The translations under genes were made by a program, and so were the position numbers. The notes under the pieces were generated by a model. The model did not search any database and was not told the DNA's origin. It saw only the letters and a program-made list of their open reading frames with translations. A DNA stretch of 64,000 bases from the NCBI RefSeq assembly GCF_047511655.1, contig NC_133401.1:16028001-16092000 (forward strand), written 5' to 3'. Positions 21,041-33,500 of the stretch are shown one piece after another; position 1 is the stretch's first letter; each line of letters starts with the position of its first letter. Source of the DNA: Castor canadensis. Its lineage: Eukaryota; Chordata; Mammalia; Rodentia; Castoridae.

Positions 21041-21298
21041 AAGCTGATGTAGGTGAAAATGGAAAAGCAAGTACTGACTACCTTCAAGCGTAAATGAATC
21101 CAGGAGCTCATCCTGGTCCTGAATCAATGCCAACGGCCAGGGAGATCAAACGCTTTGATGGTCCAGGCCTAGGGGGCTGCTGCCTCCACCAGAAGCAGGA
21201 AGCAAGGGCTGGGCAGGTAAATTACTTGGCACCAACTCGAAGTTTCCAACGGGAAGCTGTTGACCCTGGGCCCCTACATCCTGGTGGCTATGGATCTT

Positions 21299-21397
21299 TG
21301 TTTTTGTTTTTGTTTTTTCGGTGGTACTGGAGTTTGAACTCAGGGCTTCTTGCTTGAGATGCAGGTACTCTACCATTTGAGCCACACCTTCAGTCCT
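21299..21397 (-). mobile_element. ID-like SINE monomer
   Basis: Minus strand, (TTTTTG)n tail, 'tttgaactcagggcttc', 'ctctaccatttgagccaca'. Confidence 0.75.
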
Positions 21398-21628
21398 TGG
21401 CTCTTCAGTGAAGTGCCACCCTGGGACTCCTTGATACTGGAAGTTTGACTCCCCAGGCATGGAACCCACCCAGTCACTTGTCAACACTCCTCAGCCTTAA
21501 GCATGTCCTTATACGCATGTGACCTGGAGGCATGAAACTCCAGCCTATACTCCAGGGCTCACCTGCCCGCCAAGACCAGCCAGGAGGGTGCTGAGCCTAC
21601 TCAGTGGCAGACCAGAAGAGGCCTGGGT

Positions 21629-21726
21629 TCTTTTTTTTGAGACCATCTTGCTTTGTAGCCCAGATTGGCTTTAAACTCTCCATTCTCAGCCTCCTGAACT
21701 CCAGAGGCCTGCACCATCATGCCAGG
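21629..21726 (-). mobile_element. B1-like SINE
   Basis: 'gagaccatcttgctttgtag' to 'ctgcaccatcatgccaggcc', minus strand. Confidence 0.7.
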
Positions 21727-21887
21727 CCAGTTCTTTTGCTCAAGGGAGAAACCAGACCCAGGTGCAAGATTTTACAAAACAAGGCTATCAATAAAACCCA
21801 GACCTTCTGGCCCTCCAGCTAAGCCCCAGGCTGAGGGGAGAAGGTCAGATGGATCAGAGTGCTCCTGGCATCACTCCAGAAAGAACA

Positions 21888-22114
21888 GTGACATGGTGGC
21901 TCACACCTGTCATCCCAGCTACTTGGAAGGCAGAGATCGGGAGGATCGAGATTCAAGTCCAGCTCTAGTAAAGAGTTCATGAAGCCCATCTCCAAAATAA
22001 CCAGAGCAAAACAGACTGGAGTGTGACACAAGCAGTAGAGCGCCTGTTTTGCAAGTGCAAAGCCCTAAGTTCAAACCCCAGTCCCACTATAAAGAAAAAA
22101 AAAAAAAAAAAAAA
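21888..22114 (+). mobile_element. Dimeric B1/ID SINE
   Basis: Plus strand, both halves present, ending in a long A tail at about 22094-22114. Confidence 0.85.
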
Positions 22115-22205
22115 GACCATCTGATCATCCAAGTTCAAATCCCAGCCTGCTCCTTCCTTGCTGGTGGCTTGGGTGAAAATAAGCCCTCTGTGCCTCAGTG
22201 TTCCT
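22115..22205 (+). mobile_element. MIR SINE fragment
   Basis: 'aagttcaaatcccagcctgctcc' and 'ctctgtgcctcagtgttcc' match the MIR core and 3' part in order. Confidence 0.65.
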
Positions 22206-22322
22206 TTACATGACAGAGTCCCCTCATGGATTCCTGTAAGGCATTCATGATCTCCTTCATAATTCTGACCTGGGGCCAAGTCACTTCCCCCTCCATGCTT
22301 GTCACACAAGGCACTGGGTGGG

Positions 22323-22750
22323 TTATTATTTATTTATTTATTTATTTATTTGATTTTTTGCGTACTGGTGCTTGAGCTCAGGGCCTACACCTTGAGCTAC
22401 TTCACCAGTCCTTTTTTTGTGTGATGGGTTTCTTTGAGATAAGGTCTCACAAACTATTTGCCCAGGCTTGGATTCGAACCTCCATCTTCCTGATCTCTGC
22501 CTCCTGAGTAGTTAGGATTACAGGTGTGAGCCACAGGTGCCTGGCTGGGTGGATTATTTGTGATAACATTTAGAGCACTTAGATTGGTGCCTGACATAGT
22601 GCTGAATGTGTTTATTAATGGTACCATTAGCTCTGAGCAGTGGTGGGTGCCTCTGTAATCCCAGCACTCTGGATGCTGAAATGAGAGGATGGAGAGTTGG
22701 AAGCCAGCCTGGACCAGACACCGCCCCCCACCCCCCACAACACACACACA
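22323..22750. mobile_element. Dimeric SINE and B1-like SINE
   Basis: Minus-strand dimer with a (TTTA)n tail (about 22323-22544), then a plus-strand B1-like monomer ending in a CA-rich tail (about 22630-22750). Confidence 0.8.
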
Positions 22751-22859
22751 ATCAAGATTTCAAACTCTACTCTCAGGTACCTTCCTTCTTTGGGGAGGAA
22801 AGCCAAGTTTGTCGGAAGGGAGGTCCTAGCCCAGCCTAGGTGGCCATTTTACTAGGGCA

Positions 22860-23380
22860 AGAAGCCCCCAAGTGCCTGCCCCCAGCTGACCAGCTCGGCA
22901 CCTGCTCATCGGGAGGACCCTGGATTCCGGGCACTCAGCGCATCCCCTTCCTCACATCCTGACCCCCCACCTCCCCTCTCCTCCCCTCCCCTCCCCCCCC
23001 CCGGGTCACCCGCCAGGCTCAGCGGCCTCCCCAGCTTCCCCCGGCTGCCCGAGGAATGTGAAGAGCTAGGGGGGTGGGGGAGGAGCGCAGTGGCCCGGAG
23101 ACAAAAAGGGGCCGAGTCAGCGCGAGGCACAAAGACGCTAGGAGGCTGGGGAGATAGAGGAAGTGGGACAAGGACACAGGGAGGGGCTGGCGGGGTCCGG
23201 AGGCCGGACCCCAGTCCAGCCCCACCCAGCCCGGCCAGGCTAGCGGAGCGCGCGGGCCGGTCTGTGCTGCCCCCAGGCGGGCGACCGTGGTAAGGAGGCG
23301 GCCGGACCCTGTAGCGGGGGAGAGGATGGGGGGTGCACTGGAAGGGAGGGACATAGAACAGGGCAGGGACAGAAGCATGG
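22860..23380. other. GC-rich sequence upstream of NECTIN2
   Basis: CpG-bearing, repeat-free sequence with poly-C and poly-G strings (ccccccccccggg near 22995). No exon is supported. It may be the outer part of the NECTIN2 CpG region. Confidence 0.4.
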
Positions 23381-23660
23381 AGAGGTACACACAGAGCAAC
23401 ACGCACTGAGAGAGACACAGACACAGAGAGACAACGACACAGAGACAGGAACAGAGAGAGAAACAGAAAGATAGGCAGAGGGACAGAGTCAAAAGGTTAT
23501 GAAAAAGGGACACGGGACCAAGAGAGACAAGAGACAGAGCGACACTGTGGCGTCAGAACCGAAAGACCCAGAGAGAGAAACAGAGACGCAGGGACAGAGA
23601 TGCAAAAACGATGGGAGAGACATAAGGACAGAGACTCTTAAGAGCGAGAAATCTAGAAAG
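23381..23660. repeat. Degenerate GAGA/GACA purine tract
   Basis: Repeated agagacac, acagagagac and agagacagg strings without a fixed period, an old expanded simple repeat. A similar tract occurs in BCAM intron 1. Confidence 0.7.
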
Positions 23661-23824
23661 AAATGATGCGGCGACACTGGAATCCGCGGCCGAGATTAGA
23701 AAAGGACGCGGGTACACTGCCCGCGACGCCACAGGGACACAGCCTGGCAGGGCAGTGGCCTGGCGGGGGGACCTGAGGAAAGTGCCCGGCCAGGTTGGGA
23801 TCGGGATGGGGGTCTCGAGCCCCA

Positions 23825-24275
23825 GAAGGGGCGGGCTAGGGGCCCCACGTGCTTCACGCAGGTGTGACCAGCGGACCCTGAATGGGGCGGGACTAGATCT
23901 GTGGGCGGGGCTAAGGCCCAGCAGGACTAAGCTCCAGGGGACTGGGGGTGGGGGACAGGCTACCAGGAGGGCAAGGGGGCGGGGCCAGTGTGGAGGGCGT
24001 GACCTCACGAGCGCAGAGACGGCCGGAAGTTCCGAAGGGGGCGTGGCAGAACCTGGATCGAATCTCCAGTAGAGGGGGCGGGGAACCCCCCCTCGGGCGC
24101 AGAAAGGGGCGTGGTTAGAACGATAAAAGGGGCGGTGTTTAACACGAAGAGTGGGCGGGGATAGAATTCTGGGGGCGTGACGATTATAGAATCCTGGCAA
24201 GGAATTTCAAGGGGCGGGGCCGGAGCCCGCTATCCGCTCGGCAGGGGGAGGGAAGGGGCGTGTCCTGTGACGTCA
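23825..24275 (+). promoter_or_regulatory. NECTIN2 CpG promoter with GC-box array and CRE
   Basis: At least eleven same-strand GC/KLF-type boxes (ggggcggggc, gggggcgtgg and variants) lie at about 23828, 23884, 23903, 23975, 24037, 24074, 24106, 24129, 24151, 24171 and 24211. They are followed by a perfect TGACGTCA (24268-24275). No TATA box. From there to the ATG there is no upstream ATG. Factor binding (Sp/KLF, CREB/ATF) is inference from motif. Confidence 0.6.
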
Positions 24276-24498
24276 GCGAGTCCGAATCTCCAGAGCTAAC
24301 CGAGTGGCCGGGGGCGCGGATCGCAGAGCCGGGCGGCGAAAAGCTGAGCCCGGAGAACACAGAGCAGGGAGGGCAGTGCGCGGCGGGAACCGGCCTGGAG
24401 CCGGACCCTTCAGGCACCTGCTTGTCCGCCCAGCCGGTCGGTGCACGCATAGTGGCCCGTAGGCCCCCGCCCGGGCCCAGTCCCCTCCCGGGCCCTCC

Positions 24499-24586
24499 AT
24501 GGCCCGGGCCGCAAACCTTCCGCCGTCGAGATTGTCGCCGACGCTACCGCTGTTGCCGCTGCTATTGCTGCTGCTCCGGGAAACAG
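24499..24586 (+). CDS. NECTIN2: NECTIN2 exon 1 (coding part)
   Basis: [12 protein letters not shown] and a leucine-rich signal core ([11 protein letters not shown]), ending RETG at acag|gtgagg. Confidence 0.96.
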
Positions 24587-27500
24587 GTGAGGGACCGCGG
24601 ATGTCCTCCCCTCCGTTGAGTGGAGGAAGCCTGACACCTTCCCCCACCCAGCTTACCCGAGGCCCCTTCTCTCGCATGGCCCTCCTAGCCTGGCTCTACT
24701 GGTTCCGATGACCCCCTGCCGTCTGCGTCCCTCTCACTCCTCACAACCTTCTTAATCCCACCTGCCCATCGTACCCTGGGCTTTTCTGTCCCCACCTCCT
24801 CCGATCCTAGCGAGGAAGGGGTTAAGTCTAAGGTCTGCCGGAGGCCTCGCGCCCCCTCCCCATCCTGCGCCGACCAGTTATCCCGGGTCTGGGTTTCCGT
24901 CTCCGCTACCCCCCTCAGGAATGTGGGGAATGTCCCCCCCACCTCTAGCAGGAGGGTCTCGATGGTGAGGCGAGATCCCCCCTCCATTTTTTCCTTTTTG
25001 CTGTGCTGGAAGTCTGAGGCCCGGAAAAGATTGGGGGCATGAGGCCAGACGTCGAGGGGCGGGGAGCTCGGACTTTGGGGCCCTTAGCGCGCGGAAAATG
25101 AGAGTCCAGGCGCCCTGGGGGAAGGGCCTGAGCTGGGTGCTCCAACCACGGAGCTCAGGGAATTTTTCGGGCTCTGATCACTGGGTTCCAGAAAAATCAG
25201 GAGCTGAGGGTTCTTTCTCCTGGATTCCAGGAAGAATGGGGGGCTGGAGACCAACACTCGCTGGGATCTGGGTAGAATTGAGCCCAAGGGGACTCAAACT
25301 TGTGGGGTCTAAGGTTTAATTGTGGACTGGACGCTCTGAATCCTTGGGTCCAGCTAGAATTGGGGGGAGGCAGGTTCAATATCGTGGGCTTCAGATTTCA
25401 TCGTGGGCACAGACCGGATACTGAGGTGGCCAGGGGACCCTGTCCTCTGGCCTCCAGCTAGAATCAAGGGCCCGACGCTCTCTGCCTAGAAGCTGGAGGG
25501 TCCATCGGTTGTGTACCGAGAGGCTGGGAGCCCCCTGTCTTTCCTTGTGAGAGGTCGGTGGCGTCGTCCCTGGGGAAGTTTTCCGGGTATCGCTTTCTCC
25601 CAGACTGGGATGGGAGGGACGGGGCGGGGCGGGGTGGGAGCACTCGGGCTCCAGGTTCCGGACTCCCAGTTTCGAGACCTTATCTTTCCTCTTGTCACGC
25701 CTTTGTCCTCCGATCCTCTTTGGGAGGGCGCGGGTGGAGCCGCCTAGCTAATCCCCGCGCCCTCTCCACCCCCTCTAGGGGAGGAGGGGCTGAGAGGACA
25801 CAGGTGTGGAGCGCGGGCCCCGCCCCTTGCAGGTGACCGGGCTGGTTATTCTCAGCCAGAAACTCTTCGATGCTGTGGTTTCCCAATGGTTTGCCTAGAA
25901 AGGCGATGCGAGGATCTTGGGGAACCCCTGTCACTCCTTGATCCGGAGCTGCGGACTTCTCTTCCATCCCCCTGCCTCTCCCTTCTGTGTCAGCGACAGG
26001 GAGATGGAATCAGAACCTGCCGCCTCTGGCTGGATTCTCAGAAGCCACCAGATCTTCAGTCAAACGTTGACTTGGTGCATGATTTCATAGAAAGTTCCAG
26101 GTCACTCTAAAAGACACAAGTCCTGTTCCTGTTCCCATTTTGCAGATGAGGAAAGAGAAAAGGCTTATAAAGGAAAGGACAGGCCATTTTCCCAAAGCCC
26201 CTCCCCCCCACCCCCAGAGGTCCCTGGGAGACCACACTCCAAAGCCTACACTTGAAGTCAGCAATTCAGAGTCCAATTTCCTCCTTGTAAAGTTGGTGAC
26301 AACCCCTTCCCTGAGGTGGGGGGTTTGGCTTTCCTTTTTTTTTGTGGTACTGGGGTTGGAACTCAGGGCCTCACACTTGCTAGGCAGGTGCTCTACACCT
26401 TGAGCCACTCCGCCTGCCCTTTTTTGAAATAGGATGTTTTTTTCGAATAGAGTCTTGTGAATTATTTGCCTGGGCAGGCTTCAAACTGTGATCCTTCTAC
26501 CTCAGAGTAGCTGGGATTACAGGCGTGAGCCACTGGCACCTGGCTGTATTTTGCTTTTCTAACCTTCCATCCTTCTGCTTCTGCATCTCCCCCCTCCATC
26601 CCTAGTTCTTTTTCTTCCCTTCTCCCCACCTCTCTCCCCTTTTCCATCCATCTCTTTCCCTGGCTCTGGCTCCCTAGCCTCCCTCTCCTTGGCCTCCTCA
26701 GGGAATGGGGGTGCACCACCTGGGCCTCCGACTGTGCCCACCCCTCCTCCCTGTCCCTCCCCAGCTTCCTTCCTGTGCTCATCCATGTCAGCCAGGCAGC
26801 CCCGCGCAGTGGTGGGGGAGGGGCGGAGAGGGGACTGCAGGCCTGGCTGTCTCTTCATGTTAGGGAAGGGGACTGAGCGGAAGAGAATTGGAGGATGGGG
26901 GGGTGAGACGGGACAGGAATACACGGAAAGGATACACAGAGATGTGGCTAGAAGCCAATAGAGAGAGAGGTCAGAATCAAACCTGGAGGCGGGGGTTGGT
27001 GACAAGTAAGAATGACAGTGATGGAGGGGGAATGAGGTCCAGCCACAGCGATGGGAAAAGGGCCATGGAGAGGGGCAGAGAATGGTGGCAGAGGAAGGAA
27101 GATAACAGGGACACCAGAAATGAAGGCAGGAACAGCTAAAGGAGAGTGGCAGAGAGGTTTGGTGACAGGTGAGGAGCCCAGAAGACCCCAGCTGAGGGAC
27201 AGTGGAGATGATCTGACCCAGAGAGGTCAGGGCACAAATGAGCCTCAAGGCCAGCAGCGTGTGGGGGACACTGGGAGTGGTGGACATGGGAGGGACAGGC
27301 AGTTGCACACAAGGCCAGCTCCCCCGCCCCTGCCTGGGACGATGTTACATTTTTAATGTCCCAGCAATGCTGAGAAATGGAGCAGGTGGGGGAGGGGAGG
27401 AGGGGACTTGGCAAGATGGCCAGACAGTGGGAGAAGCTTGTCAGATACTTGGAACTGAAGGTACAGGAGGCAGGGAGACCCCACTGACAGAGACTCAGAA

Positions 27501-30500
27501 AAGCAAAGACCCTGGAGGCTGGACAAGTCATCTTGAGAGATTACAGCCCCCAGGAATCAACACAGAGAGGAAGATTCCAGAGACTGGGAGACCCAGGCCC
27601 AGGAAAGGCCTCAGGGTCCTAGAAGCAGAGGAAAGAGAGCAAGAAAAACTCAGGGGTGCCCAGTGGGGTGACATCCTTCTGTGGAATGCTGAGGCAGGAG
27701 GATCTCAGGTTCAAGGCCAGCCCAGGCAAAATTAGCTAGACCCTGTCTCAAAAGCAAAAAGGAAAACAAAAAGGCCTGGGAGCGTGACTCAAGTGGTAGA
27801 GCACCAGCCTAGCAAGTGCAAGCCTGGGATCCATCCCCAGGAAAGCAGAGGGGAAGGAGGAGGGAGGGAGGAAAGAAGGCCCGGGGACACGGGTATCCTT
27901 GTGGGCTACTGAGAATGTTCCAGAATTATGACGGATGCACAGCTCTGGGTAAACTGACTCTCTAAAGAGTGACTGGCATATTATTGGCATTCGATCTCAG
28001 TAAGGCTGGCAGAGTAGGAGAGGGACAAAGGTGGGAGCCACAGCCCCTGGGACTGAAGGGCCTGGAAGCTTTGGATGCCAAGAGAGACACAAACAAAAGA
28101 CTGAGAGACCCCAGGGTCGGGGCGGGGAAGGGAGGAAAAGGCCATCAGATGCAGGACCTGGGGACCCAAGTCTCCAGACACACACTGAGGTGTAAACTCC
28201 CAGGCAGGATGTAGGAGGGGTCTGTCCCAGGACCCTGCCAGAAGAGCCCTCCTCCACAGACCATCCCAAGAAGTGGGAGGTGACAGCATGGAGTGGGGCT
28301 CAGCCCTGGCCTAAGGTGACAGGATGGGGAAGGGGAGGGATCTGAGCTCTGAGTGCTGAAGGCCTCAGGCAGAAGCACAAATCCAGACTCAGCCCTGCAG
28401 CCCTGTAACCTGGCGGCCATGCTCACATCTGCTCAACCCCCCACTCCCCCCACACCAGACTGGCCCAACTTCCGCTGTGGGGGTGGACGCTGTGATTAAC
28501 GCAATTAATTAACCAGGTGGCTGAGGCAGCAGCTGAGGCTACTGATCAAAGCACTAGGGCCTTCAAGGGCCCCAGGTCCTGCCACGCCCTGCCATGGGAG
28601 GGTCACAGATTTACAGGTCTGCAGACAAGCCTAGCCCAGAAGGGGCGGGTCAGGAACCCAAACAACACAGCTCCTCCCTCAGGCCCACGGGGAGGGTCCA
28701 GGTCCCTGCCTCTTCCTCCAGGGCTCCATCAGTAGTGTGACCCTCTCCCCTGGTCACCCCCTCCTTGCATCTCAAGGTCTCAGCCTACGACCCTGTTCCT
28801 GAATCTTCTTCCTGGGCCTATGCAGTGCCCTAGGCCCTCCCACTTTGCCATACAGGAAGCCAGCTGGTCCAGTCCATAGGGAAAGGAAGAAGTGTGTTTG
28901 GGGACCCAGCTGACACCTCTATAAAGCTGTCACCATTCAGGCCTGTCCAGGGGTGCAGAAGGGAGGCGGTCTTCCCACAGCCACTCTCCCCTAAGGAGCT
29001 GGCCACGGCTCTGCCAAGGTCAGGCCATGGGCACCCGCCCAGGAGCATGCTGGACAATGGGGTCCAGGCGCCCTGGCTTCCTGGCTCCTTTCCCGTCTCC
29101 ACCTGACACACAGACCGTGAGGGCGTCATGCCATAGTCCATCTGAGTTTGAGCCCCACCAATCCACCTTTCCCCCTCCTTTCCAAACCCAGTCTCCCATT
29201 GCCACTTCAGAAAGCTCCAGCTACCGCACCAATTCCCACAGCCACTACCCCAGTCCAGGCGTCTTTTGTTCCCCCGGTTCCTGCTCCACTCCGTTCTGAA
29301 GGATCTTTCTAAAACACCCTGTTCCTCCCTCTGGTTAGAACTATTCATGGCTTCCCAGTGCCCTCAGAGAAAAGCCTAAACTCTAACCCAGCCCCAGCCT
29401 AAATGATCTCAGGCATTTTGATCTCAACCTTCATCCCATTCATTCATTCAACACTCCTACACCACTCTGGGGATTTAGTAGTGGCCAAGACAGATAAAAA
29501 TCTCTGCCCCTTGGCCCTGATGGAGGAACACAGAACACACAGGGTTCTCTATGATACATAAAGTGAAATGCAGGGAGTCTTTGTTATTAATATGGTGGTC
29601 AAGGAATGCCTCTCTGGGCAAAAGACCTGAAGGAAGTGAGGGAGAGAGCCATGGGGTGGTGGGGGAAGGGAGAACTGCAAATGCAAAGGCCCTGTGGCAG
29701 GACTTGCCTGGTATTTGAGGACCAGTGGGGAGGCCAGTGTGACTGGTGTAGTTTCCAGCAAGATTCCTCTGGCCAGGCATGGGCACAGATCCCTTGGGAG
29801 TAATTACAATCCTCCAGGCAGGAGGTGACCAGGCGAAAGGTGTCTGGGTTGATTAAGTCAGGGTGCAGACTCGTGAGCCAATTATAGATAAAATTTGAAG
29901 ATGAGCCCACAGGATTTCCTGATGGATTTCATGTAAGGGAAAAGAAATCAATAACTCCAAAGGTTCCATCCTGAGCTCATTCTTGGGGCAGAAATGACTT
30001 AAAAGTGGACTGCCTAAACCGGGCACCTGTAATCCCAGCTACTCAGGAACCAGAGATCAGGAGGACTGAGGTTCAAAGCCAGCCCTAGGCAAAGAGGTCT
30101 CAAGATCTTATCTCGGAAAAAAAAATATATAGGGCTGGTGGAGTGGCTCAAGGTGTAGGCCCTGAGTTCAAACCCCAGTACAACAACAACAAAAAAAAGT
30201 GGACTGTTCCCCACCACGGGCCGAACCATCCATTCATTTGTAATTGGAAACTTAGAATCAGAACCACCAGGTGGGATTTTGTGTATTTTATTCTTTATTT
30301 ATGTATTTACTTTCTTAGAGACAGAGTCTTGCTATGTATGTAGCCCAGACTGGCTTTGAACTTGACCATTCTCCTGACTTAGCCTCCCAATTGCTGGGAT
30401 TACAGGAGTGCACCACCAAGCCCAGGCAGCAGTAGGCTTTTTAGATCCTAATTTGTTCTTTCCCAGATTCATTCATCAAAATTAAGTACCTGCTTGGTCC

Positions 30501-33500
30501 AGTCTCTGAGACAGATCTGGGGGAGGAGCAGCTGTGAACAAGACCAAAAAATTCCTGCTTTCTGGGGAGGGGGCACTTACTATGTCAAAAGGGACAGGAA
30601 ATACCTGGTGTGTAAGATGTCCAAAGAAGGCTGTGTGTGGAGAACAGGAAGCAGAGGCCATGGGGACAGGGGAGATGCAGGTGACCAGCGGGGGACGGAG
30701 TTTTGCCATGGAAGACCAAGGAGTTTTTCCACAGAGAGCTAAGAGTGGTTTGGTGCGAGCCCTTGTTTGCATTTGGTGTTTTGAGACAGGGTCTCACTAC
30801 ATAACCCAGGCTGACCTTGAACTCACGGTCCTCCTTCCTCAGCTTTCTGAGAGCTGGGATTACAGGCATGCATGACCTTGGCCGGCTTATTGGCAGCTGT
30901 TCAGGCTGTTTTTGTGTCTGTAATCATTTCTGTCCACTTGCCACATCCCACCTCCCCCACCTCCTTGGCTTAAGCCCAGCCGCTCTCTGTGTTGAGAGCC
31001 CTTAGTGGCTGCCACTGCCGCTGGAGAGAAGTGAACTCCAAGGCCCCACCCTGCTTTGCCTGCTCTGCGGTTCACAGTGCCCCCTCCCCACCCCTGTGGC
31101 TTTTCCTGGGTGTCCTTCCCTTTGGGTCCTGGTCCCTAAGGAAGCTGAGAAGCCACAGTGGGCTGTCTTCCACCCAGCCCCTGCCCAGGAGCCCTGGTCA
31201 TGACTTTTGTCATGTTTTAATTTTGGTACTGGAGTTTGAACTCAGGAACTTGGACTTGCTAGGCAGGTGCTCTCCCACTTGAGTCACTCCACCAGCCCTT
31301 GTTTGCTTTAGTTATTTTTTGCATAAGTTCTTGTACTTCTTACCCAGGGCTAGCCTCCGAACATGATCCTTCCATCTACACCTATGTCATAGCTGTGACG
31401 ACAGTCATGCACCACCACATCCAACTTGTTGTTTGAGATGTGGTCTCTAACTTTTTCTCCGGACTGCACTCAAACCTCGATCCTCCTGATCTCTATCTCC
31501 TGAGTAGCTGAGATTACAGGCATGAGCCACCACACCTGGCTTGCTAATTCACACTTAAAATAACGCTATGCTGGCTGAAGCAAATGCACACCAGCCAAAT
31601 GCTGTCCTGCCAGGCCTGCAGAGAGCACCCTGAGAAGGAATTGTTAGGGGCGGAGCCATGGGGTGACTTAAAATTAAACCAAGGTTTGGAACGAATTTTA
31701 CCCAGTGTCACCCAGCCAGGAAGGAACAGCCAAAAGGAAACCCATGTTGATAGGTTCTGGGATGTATCCCATATTCTAGCCCCTGCAAAGGTTGGAGCCC
31801 CGTTTCCCAAGATGGCCCAATTGGATGTGAGGGATAAGGTGTGTGTAGAGGAATGGTGTCACTTTTATTTTATTTATGCATATTTTTTGGTTGCACTGGG
31901 GTTTGAACTCAGGGTCTATATCTTGAGCCACTCCTCCAGCCCTTTTTTGTGATGGGGTTTTTTTCGAGACAGCATCCCACAAACTACTTGCCCAGGCTGG
32001 ATTCAAACCATGATCCCCCGATCCCTGCCTCCTGAGTAGCTAGAATTACAGGCGTCAGCCACCAGCTCCCAGCAAATGTGTTACTTCCAGACTTTACTCA
32101 TGGCTTGTTCCTTAATGTTCCTGGGATTGTCCCCATCCAAAGGACTGACTTCTGCTGGTTCTCCCCATAAGGGGACCTGTGTTTGAGAACACAGTGGCAC
32201 TGCCTGTGAAACAGAACTGAGCATACTTGTCCCTTGAGCCCAGGCATGAGCCCTTGGCCTTGCTTTCTTGGGGCTGAATGGAGGCCCACTTGCAATTACA
32301 GCGGCCTCCAGGTCTGGTCCGATTTCCTGTGGCCCTGTGCCGAGTTCTTTCATCCTCATAACAGCCGTGCAGAAGCAGGCCCTATTATTATCCTCCTTTT
32401 ACAGCTGGGAAACTGAGGCACAGAGACGGTAAGTGATTTGCTCAAGGTCACAGTGCCAGTAAGTGGCAGAGCCAGGATTTGAACCCACACATCTGTATCC
32501 TGAGTCTGCACACTGTACTGCCTTGCACAGCAGAGAAGGAGTCTTCCTGGTTCCTGCATTTATTAAAAGAGACAAAATGTGCCAGACGCTGGTAGCTCAC
32601 GCCTGTCATCCTAGCTATTTGGGAGGCTGAGATCAGGAGGATTGTGGCTCAAGGGCAGCCCAGGCAAATAGTTTCAGAGACCACCTTTTCAAAATAACCA
32701 GAGCAACAGGGACTGGAGGTGTAGCTCAAGTGGTAGCCCCACAAGAAAAATAGTTTAAGGTTGTCCTGGTTTCACAGTGAGACCCTGTCTCAAAAAAGAA
32801 ACCTTGGCTGGAGACGTAGCTCAGTGGCTAAGTGCTTGCCTGGCACACATAAGGTCTTGGGTTTGATCTCTAGTACTACCAAAAAAAAAAAAAAGTGGCC
32901 GGGCACAGTGCTCATAGCTGTAATCCCAGCTCTTCTGGAGGAAAGACAGCAGTTTGAGACCAGCCAAGTTTAAAAAGTTCCTGAGACCCCATCCCAACTA
33001 ATAGCTGTGCATGGTGGAGCATGCCTGTCATCCCAGCTACTAGGGAAGTTTAAATAAAGGATTGAGGTCCACATGCCTGCCTAGCAAGCATAGGACCCTG
33101 AGTTCAAATCACAAATGAAGAGGAATGAAGCTCATGCTGAAATGGATGAGCCTTAGCTGGGCACTGGCGACTCACGCCTGTAATCCTAGCTACTTTGAAG
33201 CCAGCCCGGGCAAAAAGCGAGCCCTCATCTTGCAAACACTCAACACACACACACACAAAAGGGGCTGGTGAAGTGGCTTAAGGTGTGGGCCCTGAGTTCA
33301 AACCCCAGTACCGCAAAAAAAAGAAAACAAGTCTGCATTCCCCCTAAGTTCCCCGCAAATGTCTTTCCTACGTGGCATTTTGGAATTGAGGTCCTGTGAG
33401 CTCACCCTCGTTGTCCTTGAGGACAGATTTCCCTGTGGTCTTTCATCCCTCCTCCAGCTCCCCTCCTTCCTCTCTCCCCAGGAGCCCAGGATGTGCGGGT

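Noticed and set aside
26559-27308. 249-residue minus-strand open frame in NECTIN2 intron 1
   Set aside because: Low-complexity purine/pyrimidine sequence without splice or start context. No recognisable family.
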